DNA from: an uncultured Phascolarctobacterium sp.
GTDB taxonomy: Bacteria > Bacillota > Negativicutes > Acidaminococcales > Acidaminococcaceae
Length of the DNA stretch: 64,000 bases
Direction of reading: 5' to 3'
Assembly: GCF_937920985.1 (NCBI RefSeq)
Contig: NZ_CALDXR010000020.1
Location: 1 to 64,000, forward strand
Part shown: piece by piece, positions 52,980 to 61,994 of the stretch
How the letters are laid out: each line of letters opens with the position of its first letter
Numbering within the stretch: position 1 is the stretch's first letter
Notes under the pieces: generated by a model
Database searches by the model: none
Told to the model about the DNA's origin: nothing
Seen by the model: the letters and a program-made list of their open reading frames with translations, nothing else
Program-made: the position numbers and the translations under genes

Positions 52980-55520
52980 ATGAATGAACGCTACAGTGAA
53001 GAGGTAAAGGCTATATTGGAGGCTGCTCAGCAGCAGGCAGTTATGAACTATCACCAGGAGCTGACAACGGCACATGTTCTGGCAGCATTGTGCGGCAGCG
53101 ACGGCTTCTTTAAATATTTGCTGCAGAGCCTGCACATTGATGAAAATGCTTTCAGCAAGGATGCTAAGGCTTTAGTACAAAAAATCCCCGGAGTAAAAGG
53201 TCAGGACCGTCAGCTGATGATGGGTACCGGCTTTGCCAGAGTAATGGCTATTCTGGGACAAGGTAAGGAAGAAATCGGTATCGGCCAGCTGGTTGCGGCT
53301 ATGGCAAGTGACGGTGACAGCGATGTAGTATCGCTCTTCCGTAAATATGGTATAGACAAGAAAAAAGTTGAGGCGGCATTTATGCAGTATCAAAATAGCG
53401 AAGCAAATGATGAAACTAAAAAGACGCTGGAAAAATACGGCCAGGATCTGACAGCAAAAGCTAAAGAAGGCAAGCTGGATCCGGTAATCGGCCGTGATGA
53501 GGAAATCCGTCGTACGATTGAAATCCTTTCGCGTCGTAAGAAAAATAACCCGGTGCTTATCGGTGAACCTGGCGTTGGTAAAACTGCCATCGTCGAAGGT
53601 CTGGCAAGACGTATTATTGCCGGCGATGTACCGGAAAGCTTGAAGAATAAAACTCTGTATGCTCTGGATCTGGCAGCTCTGGTTGCCGGTGCCAAATACC
53701 GTGGTGAATTCGAAGAGCGTTTGAAAAAGGTATTGAAGGCTGTCAGCGAAAGTGCCGGTCAGATTATCATGTTTATTGATGAGCTGCATACCGTTGTCGG
53801 TGCCGGTGCTGCCGAAGGCGCTATGGATGCAGGCAACATCCTGAAGCCGATGCTGGCACGTGGCGAGCTGCGCTGCATCGGTGCAACTACGCTGAACGAA
53901 TACCGTAAGTATATTGAAAAGGACAGTGCGCTGGAGCGTCGTTTCCAGCCGGTAATGGTTAAGGAGCCGAGCGTTGAAGATACAATTTCCATCCTGCGTG
54001 GCCTGCGTGAACGCTATGAGGTACATCATGGCGTGCGCATTAAAGACGCTGCCCTGGTTGCTGCTGCTGTGCTTTCTAACCGTTATATCAATGACCGTTT
54101 CTTACCTGATAAGGCTATTGATCTGGTAGATGAGGCTGCTGCCCGTCTGCGTACCGAAATTGATTCGCTGCCGACCGAGCTGGATGAAAGCAAACGTCGT
54201 ATCCTGCAGCTGGAAATCGAAGCTCAGGCTTTGGGCAAAGAGGAGGATGCTCAGTCCAAGGATCGTCTGGCTAAGCTGAACGAGGAGCTGGCAAAGCTGC
54301 GTAAGGACAATGACGAGCTTGTTAAACGCTGGGATGCAGAAAAGGCTTCTATTGCCCGCGTACGTGAGGTAAAGAAGGAAATTGATGCTGTGAAAAACCA
54401 GATGGAGCAGGCTGAGCGCGACTATGACCTGAATAAAATGGCTGAATTGAAATACGGTCGTTTGCCTGAGCTGCAGAAGGAATTGGCTGCTTTGTCCAAG
54501 AAGGATGAAAACGGCAATGACAATGTTATGCTCAAGGAAGAGGTTGACGAAGAGGATATCGCGAAGGTTGTCAGCACCTGGACCGGCATTCCTGTTGCCC
54601 GCTTAGGCACCGGTGAACGTGCTAAACTGGTTCACCTGGAGGAAATCCTGCACGAGCATGTTATTGGTCAGGACGAAGCTGTCAAGGCTGTCAGCGAAGC
54701 TGTTATCCGTGCGCGTGCCGGTATTAAGGATCCTAACCGTCCGATTGGCTCCTTTATCTTCCTTGGTCCTACCGGTGTCGGCAAAACCGAGCTGGCTAAG
54801 ACCTTGGCAGAGGTGCTCTTTGATGATGAACGCAACATGGTGCGTATCGATATGAGCGAATACATGGAGAAGCACACTGTATCGCGTCTGATCGGTGCGC
54901 CTCCGGGATACGTCGGCTATGATGAAGGTGGTCAGCTGACCGAGGCTGTACGCCGTCATCCGTACAGCGTAATCCTGCTGGACGAAATCGAAAAGGCACA
55001 TGCAGATGTCTTTAACGTATTGCTGCAGGTTCTGGACGACGGCCGTCTGACCGATGGTAAAGGCCGTATTGTTGACTTTAAGAATACCCTGATTATTATG
55101 ACCAGTAACCTTGGCAGCAACGAGATTATGAAGGCGCAGGGCGCTATGGACAGAGAAAAGATTCAGCAGATGCTGATGAACTTCTTCCGTCCGGAATTCC
55201 TGAACCGTGTTGATGACATCGTTGTCTTCAAACCGCTGCAGGCAGAACAGATTAAGGAAATTGTTAAACTGGTACTGCGTGAGCTGGGTGACCGCCTGAA
55301 CAAGCAGCTGGAGCTGACGCTTACTTATACTGACGAGGCTATTGCTTTCCTGGCAAAGGCCGGCTTTGATCCTGCCTTCGGTGCCCGTCCGTTGAAACGT
55401 CTGATTGTCCACACTGTTGAAAACATCCTGGGCAAGAAGATTGTTGCAGGCGAAATTAAAAATGGCGATAAGGTTGAGGTTGTATTGCTAAACGAGGCAA
55501 TTGACGTTGTCGTAAAATAA
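52980..55520 (+). CDS. clpB: ATP-dependent disaggregase ClpB
   Basis: An 846-residue Hsp100. An N-terminal Clp-N repeat domain (about 1-140) is followed by AAA-1 with GEPGVGKT (about 196-203), the ClpB/ClpC coiled-coil middle domain (about 390-510, LEIEAQALGKEEDAQSKDR) and AAA-2 with GPTGVGKT (about 596-603) and RPEFLNRVDD. The middle domain is full length and no ClpP-binding loop was noticed, which favours ClpB over ClpC. ATG 52980 lies nine bases after AAGGAGG; GTG 52977 is possible. It works with DnaK to resolve aggregates. Confidence 0.93.
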   Translation: MNERYSEEVKAILEAAQQQAVMNYHQELTTAHVLAALCGSDGFFKYLLQSLHIDENAFSKDAKALVQKIPGVKGQDRQLMMGTGFARVMAILGQGKEEIGIGQLVAAMASDGDSDVVSLFRKYGIDKKKVEAAFMQYQNSEANDETKKTLEKYGQDLTAKAKEGKLDPVIGRDEEIRRTIEILSRRKKNNPVLIGEPGVGKTAIVEGLARRIIAGDVPESLKNKTLYALDLAALVAGAKYRGEFEERLKKVLKAVSESAGQIIMFIDELHTVVGAGAAEGAMDAGNILKPMLARGELRCIGATTLNEYRKYIEKDSALERRFQPVMVKEPSVEDTISILRGLRERYEVHHGVRIKDAALVAAAVLSNRYINDRFLPDKAIDLVDEAAARLRTEIDSLPTELDESKRRILQLEIEAQALGKEEDAQSKDRLAKLNEELAKLRKDNDELVKRWDAEKASIARVREVKKEIDAVKNQMEQAERDYDLNKMAELKYGRLPELQKELAALSKKDENGNDNVMLKEEVDEEDIAKVVSTWTGIPVARLGTGERAKLVHLEEILHEHVIGQDEAVKAVSEAVIRARAGIKDPNRPIGSFIFLGPTGVGKTELAKTLAEVLFDDERNMVRIDMSEYMEKHTVSRLIGAPPGYVGYDEGGQLTEAVRRHPYSVILLDEIEKAHADVFNVLLQVLDDGRLTDGKGRIVDFKNTLIIMTSNLGSNEIMKAQGAMDREKIQQMLMNFFRPEFLNRVDDIVVFKPLQAEQIKEIVKLVLRELGDRLNKQLELTLTYTDEAIAFLAKAGFDPAFGARPLKRLIVHTVENILGKKIVAGEIKNGDKVEVVLLNEAIDVVVK

Positions 55521-55537
55521 AACAGCTTGGGGTTTAC

Positions 55538-55582
55538 GCACCCTCTGCTGCCGTGAAAGCGGTGGCGGAGGGTGCTTTTTTC
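55538..55582 (+). terminator. Terminator after clpB
   Basis: GCACCCTCTGCTGCC pairs with GGTGGCGGAGGGTGC (mostly paired, long stem), then six T. Confidence 0.9.
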
Positions 55583-55606
55583 TAAAATATATAAATAGGC
55601 TTTTTA

Positions 55607-55635
55607 TTGCGCAGCAGGTGGGGAAATGATACAAT
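55607..55635 (+). promoter_or_regulatory. Promoter of the small gene after clpB
   Basis: TTGCGC (55607-55612), 17-bp spacer, TACAAT (55630-55635). Confidence 0.6.
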
Positions 55636-55697
55636 TAAAAGAGATGTTCAGTTATTGAGTTGCCAATGCATTATGTTTATAAAAAGAGGTGAGCAAA

Positions 55698-56027
55698 ATG
55701 AAATATACATATGTAGAATTCGCTGATGGAACACTTGTTACTTTTAATGATATACGCAAGGACAAGAATGGTGAGCATATTGATGTTTATTTTGAACGTC
55801 CTGTAGATACCGGTTTTGACTATTTGCAGATTTCCTTGCCTGACTTAGATACAGCTTCTTTTGAGGGATACAGCGAGGCTGAAATAGAAGATTTGAAAGA
55901 TTTTGCTGCTGATAATGCAGCCTTGATTTGGGAGATGGCACGCGAATTTTCGTATCTCAGAACAAAAAGAGGATCATTGAACAATGGAATAAGCACTTTG
56001 GAGTATGAGTTTTTAGCATCTGTCTGA
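55698..56027 (+). CDS. Acidic protein of unknown function
   Basis: A 109-residue soluble acidic protein I do not recognise. It begins MKYTYVEFADGTLVTFNDI and has a beta-rich first half, then an acidic helical part (YSEAEIEDLKDFAADNAALI). ATG 55698 follows AAAGAGGTG with good spacing; the in-frame GTG at 55689 lies within that site and is rejected. It has its own promoter and terminator, so it is a real single gene. Its codons are more AT-rich than those of neighbouring housekeeping genes. Confidence 0.7.
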   Translation: MKYTYVEFADGTLVTFNDIRKDKNGEHIDVYFERPVDTGFDYLQISLPDLDTASFEGYSEAEIEDLKDFAADNAALIWEMAREFSYLRTKRGSLNNGISTLEYEFLASV

Positions 56028-56048
56028 TGTCTGACAGGTGCTTTTTTC
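56016..56048 (+). terminator. Terminator overlapping the end of the small acidic gene
   Basis: GCATCTGTC (56016-56024) pairs with GACAGGTGC (56033-56041, one G-U), then six T. The left arm is within the last codons. Confidence 0.85.
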
Positions 56049-56061
56049 TTTGCCTCAAACT

Positions 56062-56105
56062 TTTTCCGAACGATTTTCTAAAAAACTGTTAAAAAGTTCA
56101 CAGTT
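56062..56105. promoter_or_regulatory. Two inverted PurBox-like sites (candidate PurR operator)
   Basis: The B. subtilis PurBox is AWWWCCGAACWWTT. Site 1 (56062-56075) has the full CCGAAC core at 56066-56071 and matches about 12 of 14. Site 2 (56092-56105), in reverse, has GTTCAC for GTTCGG and matches about 11 of 14. The gap between them is 16 bp, the arrangement known for PurR control regions, and the pair abuts the purE -35 box. Confidence 0.65.
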
Positions 56106-56108
56106 TAT

Positions 56109-56137
56109 TTGACGTTTACGCGTTGGATTGGTATAAT
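56109..56137 (+). promoter_or_regulatory. Promoter of the purine operon
   Basis: TTGACG (56109-56114), 17-bp spacer, TATAAT (56132-56137). Transcription should begin near 56144. Confidence 0.82.
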
Positions 56138-56143
56138 TAAAGT

Positions 56144-56258
56144 GAATTATTTAAGTGATTGAGAACCCGGGTTAGATTTTGCACAGGATTTCGAAACTGA
56201 ACAGCTTTCTGCTTGGGTTTTGTTGTTTCTACAAGTAATTTTTGGGAGGTAGATTTCA
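56144..56258 (+). promoter_or_regulatory. purE leader, about 115 nt, uncharacterised
   Basis: The leader holds a perfect 10-bp palindrome AACCCGGGTT (56164-56173) and a later GGGTTTT (56214-56220) that can pair with AACCC, followed by a T-rich tract. This could form an attenuator-like stem. It does not match the purine, PRPP, ykkC or THF riboswitch consensus that I can recall. Confidence 0.4.
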
Positions 56259-56780
56259 ATGAAAGTTGCAATTATCATGGGTAGTAATTCTGACTGGCCT
56301 ATACTTGAGGCTGCAGAAAAAACTCTGAAGGAGTTTGGTGTTGAAACTGAAGTAGTTGTTGCTTCCGCTCACCGTACTCCGGACGTAGTACAGAACTTTG
56401 CTAAGGGTGCCCGTGACCGTGGCGTAGAGGTAATTATTGCCGCAGCCGGCGCAGCTGCTCATCTGGGTGGTTTCATCGCTGCCTTTACTACCGTTCCTGT
56501 CATCGGTATTCCTATTAACGCAACACCGTTGGCCGGTATGGACGCACTGCTGAGCTTTGTACAGATGCCTTCCGGTGTACCTGTTGCAACGATGGCTATC
56601 AATGGTTCCAAGAATGCTGCTTTGTTCGCAATTCAGATTCTTTCCGTAAAATATCCGGAGCTGGTAGAAAAACTGGCAGAGCATCGTGCAACAATGCGTG
56701 AAGAAGTAAGAGCTAAGGGTGAAAAACTGGCTTCTATGCGTGGCGTTCCTGCGCAGGAGTTCAAGGATTTACACCTGTAA
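56259..56780 (+). CDS. purE: N5-CAIR mutase (class I PurE)
   Basis: A 173-residue PurE. IIMGSNSDWPILEAAEKTL and VVASAHRTPD hold the substrate-binding loops, then AGAAAHLGGFIAAFT. Class I enzymes convert N5-CAIR to CAIR and usually need PurK, which is not in the window. It is the first gene of the operon, with GGGAGG upstream, and is separated from purF by a 104-base repeat-rich gap. Confidence 0.93.
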   Translation: MKVAIIMGSNSDWPILEAAEKTLKEFGVETEVVVASAHRTPDVVQNFAKGARDRGVEVIIAAAGAAAHLGGFIAAFTTVPVIGIPINATPLAGMDALLSFVQMPSGVPVATMAINGSKNAALFAIQILSVKYPELVEKLAEHRATMREEVRAKGEKLASMRGVPAQEFKDLHL

Positions 56781-56867
56781 TAGTGAATAGTGAGTAGTGG
56801 ATAGCGAATAGATACTGACCACTAATCACTAATAACTGACCACTAATAACTGATAACTAAAAACTAA
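56781..56867 (+). repeat. Degenerate repeat tract between purE and purF
   Basis: The left half repeats (A/G)TGAATAGTGAGTAGTGG-like units (56781-56810). The right half has two copies of TGACCACTAAT...AATAAC (56816-56867) roughly complementary to it, so the tract can fold into an imperfect hairpin. The unit GTGAATAGTGG occurs again near the clpB promoter (about 52895-52905). Confidence 0.7.
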
Positions 56868-56884
56868 AATTAAGGAGAAAAATT

Positions 56885-58330
56885 GTGGAGCAGATTTTCG
56901 AGGAGCAAAATTTTAGCGAGGACAAGCTGCATGAGGAGTGCGGCGTCTTTGGTATCTTCAGCCATAATGAGGATGTAGCACTCAACACCTATTGGGGCCT
57001 GTATGCGCTGCAGCATCGTGGCCAGGAAAGTACCGGTATTGTTGTTACTGACGGCGAGCGTATGAAAATTAAAAAAGGCATGGGCCTGGTTGCCGATGTC
57101 TTCAAGGATGGCGTTGCTGATTTGCAGGGTTATGCTGCTATCGGCCACGTACGTTATTCCACCACCGGTGCCAGCATGCCGTATAATATTCAGCCGCTGA
57201 AGGTTTATTTTGACGGCGGTAACCTGGCACTGAGCCACAACGGTAACCTGACTAATGCCGGTCAGCTGCGTGCTAACCTGGCTAAGGAAGGCGCAGTATT
57301 TAATACTACTGTTGACAGTGAGGTTGTATTGACCTTGATTGCCTACAGTGCACGTCCGACTATTGAAGAGCGTGTAGCAGAGGCTGTTAACCAGATTAAG
57401 GGCGCTTTTGCTATTCTGCTGTTGACTGATAATAAAATCATCGCTGTACGCGACCCCTACGGCTTCCGTCCGCTGGTGCTCGGTAAGATGGAAAACGGCT
57501 GGTGCGTTGCTTCCGAATCCTGTGCCTTTGACTTGGTTGGTGCAGAGCTGGTACGCGATGTTAAGCCCGGCGAAATGATTATTATCGACAGCGATAACTC
57601 CGAACCGCGCAGCATGATGTGGGCTGAAAACAAACCGGCAAAGCCTGCGCACTGCATTTTTGAATATGTTTACTTTGCTCGTAATGACAGTATCATCGAC
57701 AACCAATCTGTATATGATGCACGTATCCAGATGGGACGCGAGCTGGCTAAGGAAACTCCTGATATTCATCCGGATATCGTTATTTCCGTTCCTGACAGTG
57801 GTACTCCGGCGGCAATCGGGTATGCTATGGAGGCCGGTGTTCCCTTCCTGGAAGGTCTCACCAAGAACCGTTATGTAGGCCGTACTTTTATTCAGCCGAC
57901 GCAAAAGCAACGTGCTAATGCAGTACGTCTGAAGCTGAACCCGGTACGCAGCGTTGTAGAAGGCAAATCTGTTGTTATGGTCGATGATTCCATCGTTCGC
58001 GGCACTACCAGCGGCAAGATTGTTAAACTGCTGAAGGAGGCAGGCGCACGTGAAGTGCATGTATGCATTTCTTCTCCCCCGGTAACAGACAGCTGCTACT
58101 ATGGTATTGATACCTCCGAGCGCAAAGAGCTGATTGCGGCACGTTGCACGGAAAATGAAATCTGCCGTTATATTGGGGCAGACAGTCTGCATTATATTTC
58201 TATGGATGGCATGAAACGTGCTATTGATAAAATTGATCCCGATGGTTTGTGCTGTGCCTGCTTCAGCGCTAAATACCCCGATAACGCAGATAGTGTAATC
58301 AAAGCAGAACCTGAAAGCATTATTGAATAA
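56885..58330 (+). CDS. purF: Amidophosphoribosyltransferase
   Basis: A 481-residue PurF, the committed step from PRPP and glutamine to phosphoribosylamine. It has an 18-residue propeptide before the nucleophile Cys19 (HEECGVFGIF), the PRPP loop VVMVDDSIVRGTTSGK and the cysteines for a [4Fe-4S] cluster (CIFEYVYF, CTENEICRY, LCCACF), so it is the B. subtilis type, made as an oxygen-sensitive precursor. The start is GTG 56885 after AAGGAGA. Confidence 0.95.
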   Translation: MEQIFEEQNFSEDKLHEECGVFGIFSHNEDVALNTYWGLYALQHRGQESTGIVVTDGERMKIKKGMGLVADVFKDGVADLQGYAAIGHVRYSTTGASMPYNIQPLKVYFDGGNLALSHNGNLTNAGQLRANLAKEGAVFNTTVDSEVVLTLIAYSARPTIEERVAEAVNQIKGAFAILLLTDNKIIAVRDPYGFRPLVLGKMENGWCVASESCAFDLVGAELVRDVKPGEMIIIDSDNSEPRSMMWAENKPAKPAHCIFEYVYFARNDSIIDNQSVYDARIQMGRELAKETPDIHPDIVISVPDSGTPAAIGYAMEAGVPFLEGLTKNRYVGRTFIQPTQKQRANAVRLKLNPVRSVVEGKSVVMVDDSIVRGTTSGKIVKLLKEAGAREVHVCISSPPVTDSCYYGIDTSERKELIAARCTENEICRYIGADSLHYISMDGMKRAIDKIDPDGLCCACFSAKYPDNADSVIKAEPESIIE

Positions 58331-58344
58331 CAGGAGGAAGGCTC

Positions 58345-59406
58345 ATGAGCGAGGAAAAGAAACAACTTACTTATGCTGATGCCGGTGTAGATATTGATGC
58401 TGGTAATAAAGCAGTAGAATTAATGAAGGACAGCGTACGTGCTACTTACAGACCTGAGGTTATCGGTGATCTGGGCGGTTTTGGCGGCCTGTTTGCTTTA
58501 AACAGCGGCAAATACAAGGAGCCTGTGCTCGTCAGCGGTACTGACGGCGTAGGCACTAAGCTGAAGCTGGCTTTCATGGCTGATAAGCATGATACTATCG
58601 GTCAGGATGCTGTAGCAATGTGCGTTAACGATATCCTGGTACAAGGCGCAGAGCCCTTGTTCTTCCTGGATTACATTGCAGTAGATAAGGTTGATTCCCA
58701 AAAGGTTGCCAACATCGTTAAGGGTGTTGCCAATGCCTGCAAGGAAAGCGGCTGTGCTCTTATCGGCGGCGAAACTGCCGAAATGGCCGGTTTCTACTCC
58801 AAAGGCGAATACGATATCGCCGGCTTCTGTGTTGGCGTAGTTGAGAAGAGCAAAATGATTACCGGCGATAAGGTTAAGGCCGGCGACGTGCTTTTGGGCC
58901 TGCCCTCCAGCGGAGTGCATTCCAACGGCTTCTCCCTTGTACGTAAAATCTGCTTTGAGGCTATGGGTTATACCATGGACACCGAAGTTCCGGAATTTGG
59001 CTGCACTCTGGGCGAAAAGCTGTTGACTCCGACTCGTCTGTATCCGAAAACCTGCCTGCCGCTGATTGAAAAATTCGACCTGCACGGCATGGTGCACATC
59101 ACCGGCGGCGGCTTCTATGATAATATTCCCCGCATTCTGCCCGAAGACTGCGATGCTGAGGTAAATGCCGAAGCTTGGGAAATTCCTGTTGTATTCAAAA
59201 AACTGCAGGAATGGGGCAATGTGCCTTGGGCTGAAATGTACCGCACCTTCAACATGGGCGTAGGCATGGTATTGGTTGTTGACCCGTCTGAGGCTGACGC
59301 TGTACGCGCTCACCTGAAGGCTGAGGGCGAAACCTTCTATGAGCTGGGTAAGGTTGTTCCCGGCCACAAAGAAACGATTATGAAAGGCGGCGTTTTCGGT
59401 GCATAA
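58345..59406 (+). CDS. purM: Phosphoribosylformylglycinamidine cyclo-ligase
   Basis: A 353-residue PurM making AIR from FGAM with ATP. It begins TYADAGVDIDAGNKAVELMK, followed by GFGGLFALNSGKYKEPVL, SGTDGVGTKLKLAF and GGETAEMAGFYSKGEYDIAG. AGGAGGAAGG precedes the ATG, 14 bases after purF. Its last bases overlap purN by eight. Confidence 0.95.
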   Translation: MSEEKKQLTYADAGVDIDAGNKAVELMKDSVRATYRPEVIGDLGGFGGLFALNSGKYKEPVLVSGTDGVGTKLKLAFMADKHDTIGQDAVAMCVNDILVQGAEPLFFLDYIAVDKVDSQKVANIVKGVANACKESGCALIGGETAEMAGFYSKGEYDIAGFCVGVVEKSKMITGDKVKAGDVLLGLPSSGVHSNGFSLVRKICFEAMGYTMDTEVPEFGCTLGEKLLTPTRLYPKTCLPLIEKFDLHGMVHITGGGFYDNIPRILPEDCDAEVNAEAWEIPVVFKKLQEWGNVPWAEMYRTFNMGVGMVLVVDPSEADAVRAHLKAEGETFYELGKVVPGHKETIMKGGVFGA

Positions 59407-60000
59407 AATCGGCGTACTTGTAAGCGGTCGCGGCAGCAACCTGCAGGCAATTATGGACCGTATCGCTGATGGCTATCTGCCGCTGGAAATCGCGGTTGTA
59501 ATCAGCGATAAGCCTGATGCTTTTGCTTTGGAGCGTGCGCAAAAGGCCGATATCAAAACCGTTGCCGTAGAGCGTAAGGCTTGCGCTTCCAAAGAAGAAT
59601 TTGAAGCAAAAATCAACGCTGCTCTGGAGGCAGAGGGCTGTGAGCTGGTAGTTCTCGCAGGCTTCATGCGTATTCTGAGCGCTGATTTCGTAAATAAATG
59701 GCAGCATAAGATTATTAACATTCATCCGGCGCTGCTCCCGAGCTTCCCCGGTCTGCACGGCCAGAAGCAGGCTGTGGACTACGGCGTAAAATTCAGCGGC
59801 TGCACCGTTCATTTTGTCGATGCAGGCACTGACAGCGGCCCGATTATCCTGCAGAAGGTTGTTCCTGTTATGGATGACGACACCGAGGATACTTTAGCTG
59901 ACCGCATTCTTGTGCAGGAGCATATTGCAATGCCGGAGGCTTTAAAGCTTTGGGCAGAAGGAAAGCTGACAATCGAAGGTAGAAAGGTAAAGGTTAAAGC

Positions 60001-60004
<4 letters not shown>
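59399..60004 (+). CDS. purN: Glycinamide ribonucleotide formyltransferase
   Basis: A 201-residue PurN using 10-formyl-THF. It begins KIGVLVSGRGSNLQAIMD, and contains VLAGFMRILSADFVNKW, the catalytic INIHPALLPSFPG and the H/D pair in HFVDAGTDSGPII. The start is GTG 59399, inside the end of purM; the stop overlaps the next ATG by four bases (ATGA), so translation is coupled on both sides. Confidence 0.95.
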
Positions 60005-60594
<590 letters not shown>

Positions 60595-60596
60595 CC

Positions 60597-61874
60597 ATGA
60601 ATATTTTATTAATCGGTGGCGGCGGCCGCGAACACGCTTTAGCGTGGAAGCTGGCGCAAAGCCCTAAGGTTGAAAAAATTTATGCTGCTCCCGGCAACCC
60701 GGGCATGGCACTGCTGCCTAAATGCGAATGCATTGCTCTGGATGTTGAAAATCTGGAGGGCGTAGCAGATTACGCTGAGGAAAAGAGCATTGACCTGACC
60801 GTTGTAGGTCCGGAAGCACCGCTTGTTGCAGGTCTTGCAGACGTTTGCAAGCGCCGCGGTCTGCCGGTGTTCGGTCCTTCTAAGGCTGCAGCGCAGCTGG
60901 AAGGCTCCAAGGCATTTTCCAAAGAGCTGATGGCAAAATACAATATTCCTACCGCTTTCTTCAAAATTTGCGAGGATATTGAAACTGCCAAGGCTTATGT
61001 TGAAGAAAAGGGCGCACCTATCGTAGTTAAGGCTGACGGTCTTGCAGCTGGCAAGGGTGTTGTTGTTGCAATGACTAAGCAGGAAGCACTTGATGCTATC
61101 GACGAAATGATGGCTGACCATAAATTCGGCAACGCAGGCGCACGCCTCGTTCTGGAAGAATACATGGAAGGCGAGGAGGCTTCTCTCCTGGCATTTACCG
61201 ACGGCAAAACCATTGTGCCGATGATTGCTTCTCAGGACCACAAACGCGTATTTGACGGCGATGAGGGCCCCAACACCGGCGGTATGGGAACTTATGCTCC
61301 CGCTCCCGTTATGACCGACGTGCTGCGTTTAAAAGCAACTGAGCTGATTCTGAAGCCTGTTATCGCTGCTATGGCAGCAGAAGGCATGCCTTATCAGGGC
61401 TGTCTCTATGCAGGCCTGATGATCAAGGGCGACAGCGTGAAGGTTGTAGAATTCAACTGCCGCTTCGGTGACCCTGAGACTCAGGTAGTACTGCCTTTGC
61501 TTGACGGTGACCTGGCTGAGATTATGTTGGCCTGCGCTACCGGTACTCTGGATCAGGTAGACTTTGGTTGGTATGACAAGGCTGCAGTTTGCGTAGTAAT
61601 GGCTTCCGGCGGTTATCCCGAAAGTTATGCTAAAGGACTGGAAATCACCGGTCTGGCTGACGCTGCTGCTGATACAGACGTTGTTGTATTCCACGCAGGT
61701 ACAAAGGCTGACGGCGCCAAGGTTCTTACCAACGGCGGACGTGTATTGGGTGTAACTGCTGTGGACGCCAATATTAAGGCTGCACGCGACCGTGCCTATG
61801 CTGCTGTAGAAAAAATTAATTTTGATGGCGCTTTTTGCAGAAAAGATATTGCATGGAGAGCCTTAAAGAGGTAA
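60597..61874 (+). CDS. purD: Phosphoribosylamine-glycine ligase
   Basis: A 425-residue PurD (GAR synthetase). It begins NILLIGGGGREHALAWKL, with VGPEAPLVAGL, the ATP-grasp motif APIVVKADGLAAGKGVVVA and NTGGMGTYAPAPVM, then FNCRFGDPETQ. It joins phosphoribosylamine with glycine. It is the last gene of the pur group, two bases after the cyclohydrolase; a 120-base gap precedes guaB. Confidence 0.95.
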   Translation: MNILLIGGGGREHALAWKLAQSPKVEKIYAAPGNPGMALLPKCECIALDVENLEGVADYAEEKSIDLTVVGPEAPLVAGLADVCKRRGLPVFGPSKAAAQLEGSKAFSKELMAKYNIPTAFFKICEDIETAKAYVEEKGAPIVVKADGLAAGKGVVVAMTKQEALDAIDEMMADHKFGNAGARLVLEEYMEGEEASLLAFTDGKTIVPMIASQDHKRVFDGDEGPNTGGMGTYAPAPVMTDVLRLKATELILKPVIAAMAAEGMPYQGCLYAGLMIKGDSVKVVEFNCRFGDPETQVVLPLLDGDLAEIMLACATGTLDQVDFGWYDKAAVCVVMASGGYPESYAKGLEITGLADAAADTDVVVFHAGTKADGAKVLTNGGRVLGVTAVDANIKAARDRAYAAVEKINFDGAFCRKDIAWRALKR

Positions 61875-61994
61875 AATAGGTAAAATACCTACTCGGACTG
61901 CAGAAAAGCAATTATTTACTCAGTAATTCTGTTACAAAGTGTAATTTGCTTTGGCTGTGGTAAAAAAAATAATTAAGAAAAGGATGATGAAAGA

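Noticed and set aside
53172..54029. Open frames on the minus strand of clpB
   Set aside because: They are frame shadows with no start context.
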